Position numbers and translations under genes: made by a program
Notes under the pieces: generated by a model
Databases searched by the model: none
The model's input: the letters and a program-made list of their open reading frames with translations, nothing else
Told to the model about the DNA's origin: nothing
From: an uncultured Actinomycetes bacterium
GTDB taxonomy: Bacteria > Actinomycetota > Acidimicrobiia > Acidimicrobiales > RAAP-2
Reading direction: 5' to 3'
NCBI GenBank assembly: GCA_903875425.1
Contig: CAIQWC010000040.1
Coordinates: 124,001-188,000 of the forward strand
DNA: 64,000 nt
Part shown: piece after piece, positions 1 through 9,175 of the stretch
Layout: every line of letters starts with the position of its first letter
How positions within the stretch are numbered: the stretch's first letter is position 1

Positions 1-1595
1 AGTTGCGCAAACCGATACCGGTACTTGAGGGCGAAATTATTGACGCCACGGCGCTACAGGTGGCTGACCTCGACGCCTTCATCACGGAGCAGATTCAGCG
101 TGCCAAGGATCTTGGTGTGTTGCTATCAGTGCATCTCAAGGCCACGATGATGAAGGTTTCAGACCCTATTATTTTCGGCCACGTCGTACGTTGCTTTTTC
201 CCAAAGACCTTCGCTGAGTATGGCGATGCACTCAGTGCGGCAGGTTTAAGCCCCAACAACGGACTGGGCTCCATTCTTGACGGGCTCGCTGAGGTGAGCA
301 ACGGTGCTGCGATTAAGGCGTCATTTGATGCAGAACTCGCCAATGGCCCGCGTTTGGCCATGGTTGATTCAGATCGTGGTATCACCAACTTGCACGTTCC
401 TTCAGACGTGATTGTTGATGCATCGATGCCGGCCATGATTCGAAGTTCCGGTCACATGTGGGGAGCAGATGGCAAAGAAGACGACACCTTGGCAATCATC
501 CCGGATCGTAGCTACGCCGGCGTCTACCAAGCCGCAATCGATGATTGTCGCGAGCACGGCGCCCTTGACCCGGCGACCATAGGCAGCGTCCCTAATGTCG
601 GCCTGATGGCTCAAGCCGCCGAAGAATACGGTAGCCATGACAAGACCTTCGAGATGGCTCAGGCTGGCACGGTCGTGGTTCGGGGATCCGACGGGATCGT
701 GTTCGAAGTGCCCGTTGCCCCAGGCGATATCTTCCGCATGTGCCAGACCAAGGACATACCCATTCGTGACTGGGTAGCGTTGGCGGTCAAGCGAGCCCGA
801 GCTACCGGCGATCCCGCTATTTTCTGGCTGGACGACAAGCGTGCCCACGATGCACAGATCATCCAAAAAGTGACGGCCTACCTTGCAGCGCTCGACACCG
901 AAGGCTTGGACATTTCGATTAAAAATCCCGTCGAAGCCACGAAAATCTCACTGACTCGCCTCCGACAAGGTCTCAACACGATTTCGGTTACCGGTAACGT
1001 CCTTCGTGACTATCTCACTGACCTGTTCCCAATTTTGGAACTAGGGACCTCAGCCAAGATGCTTTCGGTCGTGCCCCTCATTGCCGGTGGCGGTCTCTTC
1101 GAAACCGGTGCCGGTGGTTCGGCTCCGAAGCACGTTCAAGCCTTTGTGAAGGATAACTACCTACGCTGGGATTCACTCGGCGAGTTCCTCGCCATGGCGG
1201 TGAGTTTTGAGCAATACGCGTCGTGTACCGGTAACGCCAAGGCCCAAGTCCTCGCCGATACCCTCGATCGCGCAACGGGTACCTTGCTTGAAAATGATAA
1301 GGGACCGACGCGCTCCATCGGTGGCATTGATAATCGCGGGAGTCACTTTTACGTGGCCCTGTACTGGGCTCAAGAGTTGGCGACGCAACGTGATGACGTT
1401 GACTTAGCGAAGCGCTTTGCTCCCTTGGCGGCGGCTCTCGCGGAGCACGAAGCAGTTATTGTGGCCGAGCTCAACGCGGTGCAGGGAACGTCCCTTGATA
1501 TGGGTGGCTACTACCACCCGAAGCCTTCGTTAGTAGACGGCTTTATGAGACCTTCGGCAACCTTGAACGCTGCCTTGGCGACGCTTCATTCTTAA
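1..1595 (+). CDS. icd: Monomeric NADP-dependent isocitrate dehydrogenase (5' truncated by window)
   Basis: TCA-cycle enzyme that oxidatively decarboxylates isocitrate to 2-oxoglutarate with NADP+. The visible 530 codons match the C-terminal two thirds of the roughly 740-residue monomeric IDH family: [39 protein letters not shown] and the late [12 protein letters not shown] and [13 protein letters not shown] blocks are all present. The reading frame is open to the window edge, so the TTG at base 3 is an internal codon and the true start lies upstream. Its TAA shares the tetramer TTAA (1592-1595) with the stop of the convergent acyl-CoA dehydrogenase. Identification is firm. Aconitase, the preceding step in the cycle, lies at 59.7-62.4 kb. 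Confidence 0.96.
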   Translation, partial: LRKPIPVLEGEIIDATALQVADLDAFITEQIQRAKDLGVLLSVHLKATMMKVSDPIIFGHVVRCFFPKTFAEYGDALSAAGLSPNNGLGSILDGLAEVSNGAAIKASFDAELANGPRLAMVDSDRGITNLHVPSDVIVDASMPAMIRSSGHMWGADGKEDDTLAIIPDRSYAGVYQAAIDDCREHGALDPATIGSVPNVGLMAQAAEEYGSHDKTFEMAQAGTVVVRGSDGIVFEVPVAPGDIFRMCQTKDIPIRDWVALAVKRARATGDPAIFWLDDKRAHDAQIIQKVTAYLAALDTEGLDISIKNPVEATKISLTRLRQGLNTISVTGNVLRDYLTDLFPILELGTSAKMLSVVPLIAGGGLFETGAGGSAPKHVQAFVKDNYLRWDSLGEFLAMAVSFEQYASCTGNAKAQVLADTLDRATGTLLENDKGPTRSIGGIDNRGSHFYVALYWAQELATQRDDVDLAKRFAPLAAALAEHEAVIVAELNAVQGTSLDMGGYYHPKPSLVDGFMRPSATLNAALATLHS

Positions 1596-2644
1596 AGTTC
1601 GATACCCGATGCCGAACCGTCGGCAATGATGTGAAAGTGATGATCGGCACCAAGGGCCACGACGGCCTCTCCGAGGGTGCTGACCCACGCGGCGTCGCCG
1701 TATTCACTACGCCAAGCCCAGAGTCGTCGTGTGTATTGGTGAAGCAGGTACTCCTGCGTCATCCCCATAGCACCGTGGGCTTGGTGGGCAGCCCGCGAAG
1801 CGATACGGGCAGCATCATTCGCCAGGGTTTTGGCCACGGCAATTTCGAATGAGGCTTCGCCGCGGTCACATTCGCGCGCAGCCACTTGAACGGCAAGGTC
1901 CACTTGGGCCGCATGTTCGGCGCACCGTACGACGTGTAGTTGAACGGCTTGAAAACTACCGACGGGTTTTCCAAATTGTTTGCGTTCTTGGGTGTACTGA
2001 GCCGTGATATCTACGATGCGAAGCAGCGCTCCTGCCATGAGAGCGCTGCGGCTTAGCGCGCCGACAAGCGCTAAGCCCTGCGGATCTTGTTCGGGCAGTG
2101 CTGCGACACAGAGCACCGGGGTGATTCCGTTAAGGCTGAGATCATCGCGGGGTTCGCCGGCGACGTTCACGTCGTGATGGATGCTGGCTTGGGAGGGCGT
2201 AAAACCAACGATGTGATCGTCGACGAGCCCGAGTATCAAGTCAGCATTACGACCCCAAGGAACGCGGTGCGCCGTACCCGATAGCAGGTCTCCTTCGAGG
2301 CGAAGGGTGTCGCCAGCTCTGTTGGGAATCACCGTGACGGGTCCTTGAGGCAGCACTACGCCAGGCGCGTTCGCTAGCCACCCGGCGATCATCGTAGATT
2401 CAGCGAGGGGAAGCGCGACGGCGTGGTAGCCGGCTGCGATGAGTAGCGCTACGACATCGGCCGTCGAACCTCCGACGCCGCCGGCTTCTTCGCCGATACC
2501 GATACGGGTAAGACCCAACGCATCGGCTGCATCCCAACTCGCCTGGCTCCAGCCGGAGGCTTGCGCAGCTTGGACTTCGTCAAAGGTACTGACCTGAGCG
2601 AAGAGTCGATCAGCAGTTTCGAAGAGGAGATCTTGTTCGCTCAT
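1592..2644 (-). CDS. Acyl-CoA dehydrogenase family protein, short (beta-like) subunit
   Basis: At 350 residues it is shorter than a standard acyl-CoA dehydrogenase (about 380-400). The C-terminal helical domain is recognisable ([17 protein letters not shown] near residue 220, then [18 protein letters not shown]), while the N-terminal half is diverged. The start ATG overlaps the stop of the upstream acyl-CoA dehydrogenase by 4 nt, so the two are translationally coupled. In actinobacteria such adjacent long and short genes typically encode alpha2beta2 heterotetramers that oxidise bulky or branched acyl-CoAs. That assembly is inferred from family knowledge. The substrate cannot be read from sequence. 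ETF, the likely electron acceptor, is encoded at 50.6-52.4 kb. Confidence 0.85.
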   Translation of the reverse strand: MSEQDLLFETADRLFAQVSTFDEVQAAQASGWSQASWDAADALGLTRIGIGEEAGGVGGSTADVVALLIAAGYHAVALPLAESTMIAGWLANAPGVVLPQGPVTVIPNRAGDTLRLEGDLLSGTAHRVPWGRNADLILGLVDDHIVGFTPSQASIHHDVNVAGEPRDDLSLNGITPVLCVAALPEQDPQGLALVGALSRSALMAGALLRIVDITAQYTQERKQFGKPVGSFQAVQLHVVRCAEHAAQVDLAVQVAARECDRGEASFEIAVAKTLANDAARIASRAAHQAHGAMGMTQEYLLHQYTRRLWAWRSEYGDAAWVSTLGEAVVALGADHHFHIIADGSASGIEL

Positions 2645-3804
2645 CGCAGTCCCTTCGCGATGATGCCCTTAAGCACTTCGTTCGTTCCTCCTCGAATCAC
2701 CCACGAGGGAGCGACGAGTACGGCCCGAGCCAAGAGGCGGCTGAACAACGACGATGAATGGAGCGAAGGTTCGATATCGACGAGTTGCTGAAGCGTAGCG
2801 ATGACGTCTTGTTCGAATTCGGTACCCATGTCCTTCCCCATGGCGGCTTGGAGGGCCGGTGCTTTTCCTTCATCGATCATCCGGGCAACGGAGAGCGACA
2901 CTTGGCGAAGTCCCCACCACCGTGCGACGCTGTGCCCAAGGAAATCCACGGCTGCCGGAGAGAGGTCCTGCGCATGTTCGCGAAGAAAGTTCTCGACGAT
3001 GATCACGGGCGTAATCCAGCGTTCGGGACCGGCTCGCTCGAAACTCAATTCTGAGGTGACTTGCTCCCAGCCGTTACCGGGCTGGCCAAGGAGTAAGGCT
3101 TCGGGTACGAATACGTCTTCAAAGACCACTTCAGCGAAATCAGCGGTGCCGTCGAGAAGCACGATGGGGTTAATGGTGATGCCCGGGGATTTCATATCAA
3201 TCAAGAGTTGGCTCAGGCCTTGATGGGGATTATCGCTGTCGTGGGTACGGCAGAGACAAATCATCCAGTCTGCAAAGTGCGCGTTCGAGGTCCAGATTTT
3301 GGTACCGTTCAGTTTCCATCCACCCTCGACGGGCACTGCGCGTGATTGTACGGATGCCAGGTCGGATCCTGAATCAGGTTCGGACATGCCGATACAGAAG
3401 CACAGTTCGCCAGCAGCGATTTGTGGCAGGAATCGACGTTTTTGCTCCTCGGTTCCCGAGCGGTTGATGACAACGCCGCTTTGTCGATCTGCGGTCCAGT
3501 GTTGCTCTAGTGGTGCACCGCGGCGAAGCAGTTCCTCTACGACGACGAGGCGATCCACCGTTGAGCGATCAGAGCCCCCATATTGCTTTGGTAGGGCCAT
3601 GCCTAACCAGCCACGCCGGCCCAATTCGCGAGAAAGCTCCTTGCTGGGGCCCGATGACATGCCAAGGCCAGGTTCAAAGCTTCCCCGGGGCAGGTGTTCG
3701 TCGCAGAATGCCCGTACTTGCGCTTGAAGAGCGCGCTCTTGGTCGGTGAGTTCCGTTGGAATCAGTCGAATGGCCACAGGGTAACGATAGTTTGGAGTCG
3801 GCAC
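2641..3804 (-). CDS. Acyl-CoA dehydrogenase, long (alpha-like) subunit
   Basis: Full-length 387-residue acyl-CoA dehydrogenase: the FAD/substrate core reads GMSEPDSGSDLASVQSRA and LNGTKIWTSNAHFADWM, and the protein ends [16 protein letters not shown]. In MCAD-type enzymes the catalytic Glu sits in a terminal EGT motif; here the position is GGT, so the base must come from elsewhere in the protein or the partner subunit. The start is a GTG preceded by AAGGGG at a long spacing; a second GTG nine codons downstream is possible. It is first in a two-gene minus-strand operon and diverges from a crotonase-fold gene, which suggests one beta-oxidation-like unit. Confidence 0.88.
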   Translation of the reverse strand: MPTPNYRYPVAIRLIPTELTDQERALQAQVRAFCDEHLPRGSFEPGLGMSSGPSKELSRELGRRGWLGMALPKQYGGSDRSTVDRLVVVEELLRRGAPLEQHWTADRQSGVVINRSGTEEQKRRFLPQIAAGELCFCIGMSEPDSGSDLASVQSRAVPVEGGWKLNGTKIWTSNAHFADWMICLCRTHDSDNPHQGLSQLLIDMKSPGITINPIVLLDGTADFAEVVFEDVFVPEALLLGQPGNGWEQVTSELSFERAGPERWITPVIIVENFLREHAQDLSPAAVDFLGHSVARWWGLRQVSLSVARMIDEGKAPALQAAMGKDMGTEFEQDVIATLQQLVDIEPSLHSSSLFSRLLARAVLVAPSWVIRGGTNEVLKGIIAKGLR

Positions 3805-3873
3805 AATCGTTCATACCCCTTGCTCGGAAGAGATATGGCCGTGGATGCCATCGATCCACGGAAGGACGAGAAC

Positions 3874-4629
3874 ATGGCGCTCATTGAGATTGCTCGTTAT
3901 GACGGATATGCAACGATCACCCTCAACAACCCTGATAAGCGCAACATGCTTTCCCCCGAGATGGTCGATGGCCTCTATGGCGCTATGGACAAACTCGAAG
4001 CTGACGAAGATGTAAACGCCATCGTGATCACGGGTAGTGGCCGAGCTTTTTGCGCGGGGGCGGATGTTTCAAAACTGGGGGCTGCTGACCGCGAAGGTCT
4101 CCTTCATATTTACGGCGCCTTCCTCAGAGTCGCGCGATCGAGCGTGCTCACGATCGCAGCCGTTAACGGTGCAGCCGTTGGAGCGGGTATGAATTTGGCC
4201 CTTGCTGCCGATATTCGCATCGTTGGCACATCAGGTCGTTTCGATACTCGCTTCCTGTCTATCGGATTACATCCTGGTGGTGGCCACACGTGGATGTTGC
4301 AGCGTTGTGTCGGCCCGCAAGTGGCCTCCGCGATGCTGCTCGCTGCCAAGGTGGTCTCCGGCCAAGAAGCCGTATCCCTAGGGCTGGCCCTTGAGTGTGC
4401 AGCCGATGAGCAACTCCTTAATGTCGCATACCTTCTCGCGCAGGGAGCAGCACGAACGCCTCGAGGACTTTTGATGAAGGCGAAAGAATCTATGCGTAAG
4501 ACCGCAATCGATATTTCTCATGACGAAGCGGTGGCTATTGAACTCGAAGCACAACTGTGGTCAAAGGCTCAGCCAGAGTTCGCTGATCGTATTGCCGAAC
4601 TTACCCAGCGCATTTCTTCCAAGGAGTAG
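3874..4629 (+). CDS. Enoyl-CoA hydratase/isomerase (crotonase) family protein
   Basis: A 251-residue crotonase-fold protein with oxyanion-hole signatures SGRAFCAGADVSKL and AAVNGAAVGAGMNLALAADI. The two glutamates that perform hydration in rat mitochondrial enoyl-CoA hydratase (Glu144 and Glu164) align by eye to Asn (GAGMNLAL) and Phe (DTRFLSIGLHPGG), so ordinary hydratase activity is doubtful. A different crotonase reaction or ligand-binding role is possible. The start chosen is the ATG after GGAAGGACGAG, because conservation begins there; an in-frame ATG at 3835 would add 13 residues. The gene diverges from the acyl-CoA dehydrogenase pair at 1592-3804. Confidence 0.85.
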   Translation: MALIEIARYDGYATITLNNPDKRNMLSPEMVDGLYGAMDKLEADEDVNAIVITGSGRAFCAGADVSKLGAADREGLLHIYGAFLRVARSSVLTIAAVNGAAVGAGMNLALAADIRIVGTSGRFDTRFLSIGLHPGGGHTWMLQRCVGPQVASAMLLAAKVVSGQEAVSLGLALECAADEQLLNVAYLLAQGAARTPRGLLMKAKESMRKTAIDISHDEAVAIELEAQLWSKAQPEFADRIAELTQRISSKE

Positions 4630-4807
4630 GGCGTTGGGCGTTTATCGCCGATCGGAGTTCACGACGCTTCCTTGAGACCACGGCCACGCCAAGGGAGATA
4701 CCAACCATCAGACCCAACGAGAGCGATCCTGCTACGCGAGCGAAGTCCGCTCGGTCATTGGCTGGCTGCCGCAACGAGGGGAAGGGCCGCCGTATGGTGC
4801 CATGCAT
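4601..4807 (-). CDS. Possible small single-span membrane protein
   Basis: A 68-codon frame starts 12 nt after the NUDIX stop on the same strand and overlaps the end of the crotonase gene by 29 nt. Residues about 27-45 form one hydrophobic stretch (GSLSLGLMVGISLGVAVV) followed by a basic stop-transfer segment SRKRRELR, an arrangement not expected by chance. No clear ribosome binding site precedes the ATG. No family was recognised. It may be a real small protein or a chance frame filling the 189-nt gap. Confidence 0.3.
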   Translation of the reverse strand: MHGTIRRPFPSLRQPANDRADFARVAGSLSLGLMVGISLGVAVVSRKRRELRSAINAQRPTPWKKCAG

Positions 4808-4818
4808 CGTGTGGCAGG

Positions 4819-5475
4819 TTACGAATTACGTTCGTAAGCCCAGGCATCGCGATACATGCTGAGGCGATGTCGTCCGCCAACAGGACCTCCCTTGAGCTCA
4901 TCGCCATGCCAGAGCAAGGTATCAATGCCGTTGAGGACCGTGAATCTTGTTAAGAAATGCTCAGGTTCACGCTGCGTAGCCCACGCCATAAGGTCATGAA
5001 CTCGACGCCAAGTGCTGAGATGCAACAGCGTGACCCAAGTTGGAGGCGGTATCGTCATCGTGCCTTCATCGCGGGCTTGGTGTACGTCGAGGGGACGTAT
5101 CCAACGCGCGTCAACGATCTCAGTCTCATCAATCGTAACGGTTCCGTCATAGGGGGCGATGAAGACCCACGCTGAGAATCGCGTTCGATGTCGCTCTGAG
5201 GGTTCTGGCTCCCATTGGTTCAGAGCGATGAGGGCAGGAGCGTCGAGCGCAAGGTTGGCCTCTTCTTTGGCTTCACGAATGGCTGCGCTTCGAGCCCGAC
5301 TCACAACATCGTCGCCCTGATCCTCGGCTTCAACTTTACCGCCGGGGAAAACCCAGGCTCCGGAAAAGCGATCAGATTCACGTGACGAGCGCTGAAGCAT
5401 GAGTACCTCAAGACCGTGCTCGGTATCGCGAACGGTGGCGACGGTCCCCGACGCGATTGCCTTGGCATACTCCAT
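4819..5475 (-). CDS. NUDIX hydrolase
   Basis: Hydrolyses a nucleoside-diphosphate-linked compound; the substrate is unknown. The Nudix box is present: GGKVEAEDQGD, an insert, then AAIREAKEEANL, with the metal-binding REAKEE core. The insert between the Gly-rich part and the helix resembles the longer NUDT7/NUDT19-like relatives that cleave CoA derivatives, but that is only resemblance. The start is the ATG at 5475, preceded on its strand by GGGAAG 8 nt upstream; the frame could extend 20 codons to a TTG at 5535, which has no supporting signal. Length from the ATG is 218 residues. Divergent from the metallophosphatase gene. Confidence 0.85.
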   Translation of the reverse strand: MEYAKAIASGTVATVRDTEHGLEVLMLQRSSRESDRFSGAWVFPGGKVEAEDQGDDVVSRARSAAIREAKEEANLALDAPALIALNQWEPEPSERHRTRFSAWVFIAPYDGTVTIDETEIVDARWIRPLDVHQARDEGTMTIPPPTWVTLLHLSTWRRVHDLMAWATQREPEHFLTRFTVLNGIDTLLWHGDELKGGPVGGRHRLSMYRDAWAYERNS

Positions 5476-5583
5476 ACCTTGATCTTCCCATGGCCACAAG
5501 ACCTCTGTTGCGGTCGACCATAATGAATGATGCAATCAAGTGGAATGTCGCAACCACCTGTCAATATGATTGTGGGGTGAGAA

Positions 5584-6549
5584 ATGAAAAGCGGATACGA
5601 CGTAATCGGCGATGTGCATGGTCAGGCGCTCAAACTTGAAGGCCTACTTGGGCAGATGGATTATCAGCAAGACGCTGACGGAGTGTACCGCCATCGCGAT
5701 CGGGTCGCAATCTTCGTAGGGGATCTCATAGACCGGGGCGAGTATCAAGAAAAGACCCTGAAGATGGTCAAAGCGATGGTGGATTCGGGAGCCGCACTCA
5801 TCGTTATGGGCAACCATGAGTTCAACGCCCTAGCATTTGAGGCTGGCCTGAGACCCGACACCGAGCACAATCGGAAGCAACACCATGCCTTCTTAGAGCA
5901 GCTCCCCGCCGACGCGAAACGTGAATATCTCGATTGGTTCTTTACCATTCCTCTGTGGCTAGAAATCGATGGCTTACGGGTGATCCATGCGTGCTGGAAC
6001 CAAGAGCTCATCGATGCACTCGCCAGACGTCTGGTGGGTGGGCGATTGTCCCCAACACTCTTAGAGGAAGCAGCGCGGAAACCAGAACTCAAAGCCGGTG
6101 AAACGATTAATCCATACGATCTGTACTGGAGTATTGAGGTACTCCTCAAAGGGCCCGAGGTGCCGGTGACCCCTGCTTACCAGACCGGCCCTGGTGAAAA
6201 GCCCAGAAATAAGGCGCGGCTGAAATGGTGGCTCGACTATCGAGGCGGCGACAAAGCCGCCTATCTCGCGACCGATGGCTACTGTTTCGCAGACGGCCGG
6301 GAAGGCGAATATCAACCTGACGGCGGCCCCTTAGAGCAGCGGTATCGAAGCCTGTTCTACCAAGGGCTCAAGCCGGTGGTCTTTGGGCATTATTGGCGTA
6401 ACGGTACGCCGCTGCATGGCATGAGTTACCAAGACCATGCAGCGTGCGTTGATTTCAGTGCGGCCAAGGATGGTCACCTCACGGCGTATCGATTCACCAT
6501 CGGCGATACCAAGATTCGCCAAGACGGCTTCGTTCAGTTTGCTGGCTGA
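5584..6549 (+). CDS. Calcineurin-like metallophosphoesterase
   Basis: A 321-residue phosphatase of the PPP/diadenosine-tetraphosphatase superfamily. Metal-ligand motifs occur in order and with usual spacing: GDVHG (residues 9-13), GDLIDRG (about 47-53) and GNHE (about 80-83), with later histidines at VIHACWNQ and VVFGHYW. The length and central insertion resemble bacterial PrpE/ApaH-related proteins, but the substrate (phosphoprotein or dinucleotide polyphosphate) cannot be decided. The gene stands alone on the plus strand between two minus-strand genes. The ATG start has a GAGAA-type site immediately upstream. Confidence 0.85.
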   Translation: MKSGYDVIGDVHGQALKLEGLLGQMDYQQDADGVYRHRDRVAIFVGDLIDRGEYQEKTLKMVKAMVDSGAALIVMGNHEFNALAFEAGLRPDTEHNRKQHHAFLEQLPADAKREYLDWFFTIPLWLEIDGLRVIHACWNQELIDALARRLVGGRLSPTLLEEAARKPELKAGETINPYDLYWSIEVLLKGPEVPVTPAYQTGPGEKPRNKARLKWWLDYRGGDKAAYLATDGYCFADGREGEYQPDGGPLEQRYRSLFYQGLKPVVFGHYWRNGTPLHGMSYQDHAACVDFSAAKDGHLTAYRFTIGDTKIRQDGFVQFAG

Positions 6550-6618
6550 GGCCTGCGTGGCAGCGAAGCCATCCCAAGCCACGTGGCGCCGGGGCGTTAC
6601 CCAGCGGGCTTCGTGGCC

Positions 6619-7539
6619 CTAGCGCTCGGTACGACTCAACGATTCAGCAAGCAAGACAGTCTCTTCAGTCAGCGATGCAAACTCAAGGAAGGGCATTGGT
6701 ACTGCCGGACCATTGATGGTGGCCAAGTTGTCTCGAACCGCTTCAGGGGTTGGCTCAGGGAGTAAGAAGTCAGGACCTTCGCACTGGAACACGCGGGCGA
6801 TACGGGCACCAGCGACAGAGTAGACGTAGGAGCTCACGTCACATGCCTCGGATGCGAGATACGCCACGATGGGGCTTACCGATTCTGGCGTGAGTTGCTC
6901 AAAGAGATCAGGGCCCAAGATGTCTTCGGTCATGCGTGTCCCTGCGATGGGAGCGATGACGTTGGCTTTGATGTTGTGCATGGCCCCTTCGAGGGACAAG
7001 GTTCGGGTGAGACCGACAAGGCCTGCTTTAGCCGCGCCGTAATTGCTTTGTCCAAAGTTGCCAAAAAGTCCGGTACCCGACGTTGTGGAGACGATTCGAC
7101 CGTACCCCTGGTCCCGCATAATTTCAAACGCTGGTTTCGTAACGAAGAAAGCACCCTTGAGGTGAACATCAATAACCGCGTTGATCATGTCATCATCCAT
7201 CTTGTGGAACGCTTTATCGCGCAAGATGCCGGCGTTATTGATGACGATATCAACTTTGCCAAAGGCGTCAACGGCAGTCTTGACAATGGCTCTGCCACCG
7301 TCGGGCGTCGCTACGGAATCATGGTTTGCGATGGCATTCCCACCGCGAGCCTTAATTTCATCCACCACCTTCTGCGCCGCTGAGTCTGAACCACCGTTGC
7401 CATGGACGTCACCCCCAAGGTCGTTAACGACAATGCTGGCACCGCGCTCGGCGAGCAAGAGTGCGTGGGACCGACCTAAACCGCCACCGGCTCCCGTGAC
7501 TATCGCTACGCGGCCATCGAAACTAATTTCGTCGCTCAT
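6619..7539 (-). CDS. Short-chain dehydrogenase/reductase, 3-hydroxyacyl-CoA dehydrogenase type
   Basis: An NAD(P)-dependent Rossmann oxidoreductase with cofactor motif TGAGGGLGRSHA (residues 16-27) and catalytic Ser/Tyr/Lys region STTSGTGLFGNFGQSNYGAAK. The insert NDLGGDVHGNGG after the first strands and the extended C-terminus (307 residues in all) are typical of the multifunctional-enzyme-2/HSD17B4-like branch, which oxidises 3-hydroxyacyl-CoA in beta-oxidation. That assignment rests on family resemblance. The ATG at 7539 follows AAAGGAG at good spacing; the frame runs a further 55 codons upstream, but that would overlap mutM. Confidence 0.88.
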   Translation of the reverse strand: MSDEISFDGRVAIVTGAGGGLGRSHALLLAERGASIVVNDLGGDVHGNGGSDSAAQKVVDEIKARGGNAIANHDSVATPDGGRAIVKTAVDAFGKVDIVINNAGILRDKAFHKMDDDMINAVIDVHLKGAFFVTKPAFEIMRDQGYGRIVSTTSGTGLFGNFGQSNYGAAKAGLVGLTRTLSLEGAMHNIKANVIAPIAGTRMTEDILGPDLFEQLTPESVSPIVAYLASEACDVSSYVYSVAGARIARVFQCEGPDFLLPEPTPEAVRDNLATINGPAVPMPFLEFASLTEETVLLAESLSRTER

Positions 7540-7598
7540 GAAACTCCTTTGGTGAAACCGGGACTTCGAAGATGGAAACGAATTTATCTTTCCATAAT

Positions 7599-8447
7599 TT
7601 AGGTGAAGGGATTTCCGAGTGCTGATCGAGTCCGTCGTTGGCACGATGGACACCAGTAGGTACCTCGTCCGGCTACGGAGGCGTAAGCAATTGTGGCGGA
7701 ACATCGCCGACAGGTCTGGCCTTTGCGACCATGAACGCGAGCAACGGAAAGGTACGTGCCTGAGGTGCCGTCGAGATCGCGATAGTCGCGAAGGGTGGAA
7801 CCACGAAGATCGATGGCTTGGTTGAGGATCTCAGGGCACGCACTGGCCAAGCGCCGAAGCCTGGGGATCGAAAGTGCCGAGGCTTCGGTAGCAGGATTAA
7901 TCCCTGCGGTGAAGAGAATCTCATCGGCGTAGATGTTGCCGATCCCAGCGATGACATGTTGGTCTAAGAGCAGCGCCTTGATGGGGCTACGTCGACGAGG
8001 AGCGTGCCGACGCAGCGCTCTCGCAACGGCAGCTGCGTCGGTGGCTTCGGGGCCGAGTGCGACTAGGAAGGGATCACGAGCAGCTGCTTCTTGGGAGATG
8101 ACCTGAATACGGCCGAACTTGCGCTGGTCATTAAATCGCAGAACCGACGTGTCATCAAGCACAATACGAGCTCGTTCATGCTGGTCGGGTTTCTCGAGCA
8201 CGCCGAGGAGCAGTTGTCCAGTCATACGAAGGTGAATGAGTACTGATGAGTCCGAATCGGTGCTGATGATGATGAGTTTGCCTCGACGCTCGACCCTAGT
8301 AATCCTTGCTCCGATCGCATCGTCAAGATCCTGGGGAGCGGCTGTGAGCGATCGAGGCCAACGGGCGGTGATGTTGATGATGCGTTTGCCAACAACGCTG
8401 TGGACGAGTTGACGTGTAATGGTCTCGACTTCTGGCAACTCGGGCAC
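7599..8447 (-). CDS. mutM: Formamidopyrimidine-DNA glycosylase
   Basis: Base-excision repair enzyme removing 8-oxoguanine and formamidopyrimidines. It begins MPELPEVETITR, supplying the N-terminal Pro2 nucleophile and Glu3. It has the helix-two-turn-helix segment LLLDQHVIAGIGNIYADEILF and a complete C-terminal zinc finger (CRRCSATI...WCPSCQR, four cysteines). The length of 282 residues is typical. A second, divergent Fpg/Nei member is at 55.6 kb, giving the window two paralogues. Located 59 nt upstream of the SDR gene on the same strand. Confidence 0.96.
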   Translation of the reverse strand: MPELPEVETITRQLVHSVVGKRIINITARWPRSLTAAPQDLDDAIGARITRVERRGKLIIISTDSDSSVLIHLRMTGQLLLGVLEKPDQHERARIVLDDTSVLRFNDQRKFGRIQVISQEAAARDPFLVALGPEATDAAAVARALRRHAPRRRSPIKALLLDQHVIAGIGNIYADEILFTAGINPATEASALSIPRLRRLASACPEILNQAIDLRGSTLRDYRDLDGTSGTYLSVARVHGRKGQTCRRCSATIAYASVAGRGTYWCPSCQRRTRSALGNPFT

Positions 8448-8514
8448 TGCTCTATCTCAGCACGTAAAGCGAGGCTTCCTCAGTAGCGGTGGTATCGAAG
8501 ACTTGCAACAAGAC

Positions 8515-9042
8515 TCAGTGTGAGAAATCACCTGACGCCGCGCGAAGCGACGTCAGTAGGTGAAGGAGTTGCTCACCGGTTGAGGCATCCAACCCCGTAT
8601 TGGCGAATACCTCGCGGTTCAATATTTCGGTGGCCGTTTCGACAATCTCGCGACCAGCGGGGAGGATATTTACCAAGGTCATGCGTCGATCTGTCGCGTG
8701 GGCAGTCCTTTCTACGAAATGCTGAGCTTCTAAACGATCGACGGCATTCGTGACACTCGTGGGGTGTACCTGGAGAAGGTTCCCCACTCTGCTAAGCGGT
8801 AGTGAGCCTTTCCTCGTGAAAGAGAGGAGGCGGAGTAGTTCAAATCGAGCAAACGTCAGTTTTAGGGGCCGAAGATTTGACTCAATTTTTTTCATATTGA
8901 TCTGGTCGACGCGAGCGATCGAGGTGACCAAGGCCATGCCAAGATCTGCCTCAGTCCAGCCGCGCTCTCTCCAGATACGCCTCGCTTCGAGAATAGGATC
9001 GAAATTATCCACGTGATTAGGCACTTGTATCACCTGCACCAT
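8515..9042 (-). CDS. MarR-family transcriptional regulator
   Basis: A 175-residue winged-helix regulator. The recognition region reads LPLSRVGNLLQVHPTSVTNAVDRLEAQHFVER followed by the wing HATDRRMTLVNILPAG, typical of MarR proteins. The N-terminal half gives the helical dimer interface. It diverges from icmF across a 133-nt region holding a 12-bp perfect palindrome, so it is the natural candidate repressor of icmF and of itself, perhaps responding to an acyl-CoA. The ligand is inference only. Confidence 0.88.
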   Translation of the reverse strand: MVQVIQVPNHVDNFDPILEARRIWRERGWTEADLGMALVTSIARVDQINMKKIESNLRPLKLTFARFELLRLLSFTRKGSLPLSRVGNLLQVHPTSVTNAVDRLEAQHFVERTAHATDRRMTLVNILPAGREIVETATEILNREVFANTGLDASTGEQLLHLLTSLRAASGDFSH

Positions 9043-9142
9043 TCAGAGATCTTGCTTGAAGCCCGGATGTAGGGTTCAAAGCGCCTCAGGCTAGCAGACA
9101 TGATAAATTAACGCATTGCTAAAACTTTATTACGTCAAAATA

Positions 9143-9154
9143 TAGGATATCCTA
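9143..9154. promoter_or_regulatory. Palindromic operator candidate in the marR-icmF divergent region
   Basis: TAGGATATCCTA is a perfect 12-bp palindrome. It lies just upstream of a TAATAT hexamer (9156-9161) that would suit a -10 box about 14 nt before the icmF ATG, so a bound regulator would occlude RNA polymerase. A second looser CCTA...TAGG inverted pair follows (9151-9168). The -35 match (CGTCAA, 9133-9138) is poor. Assignment to the adjacent MarR protein is inference from position. Confidence 0.5.
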
Positions 9155-9175
9155 CTAATATGAATAGGCTAGGCC

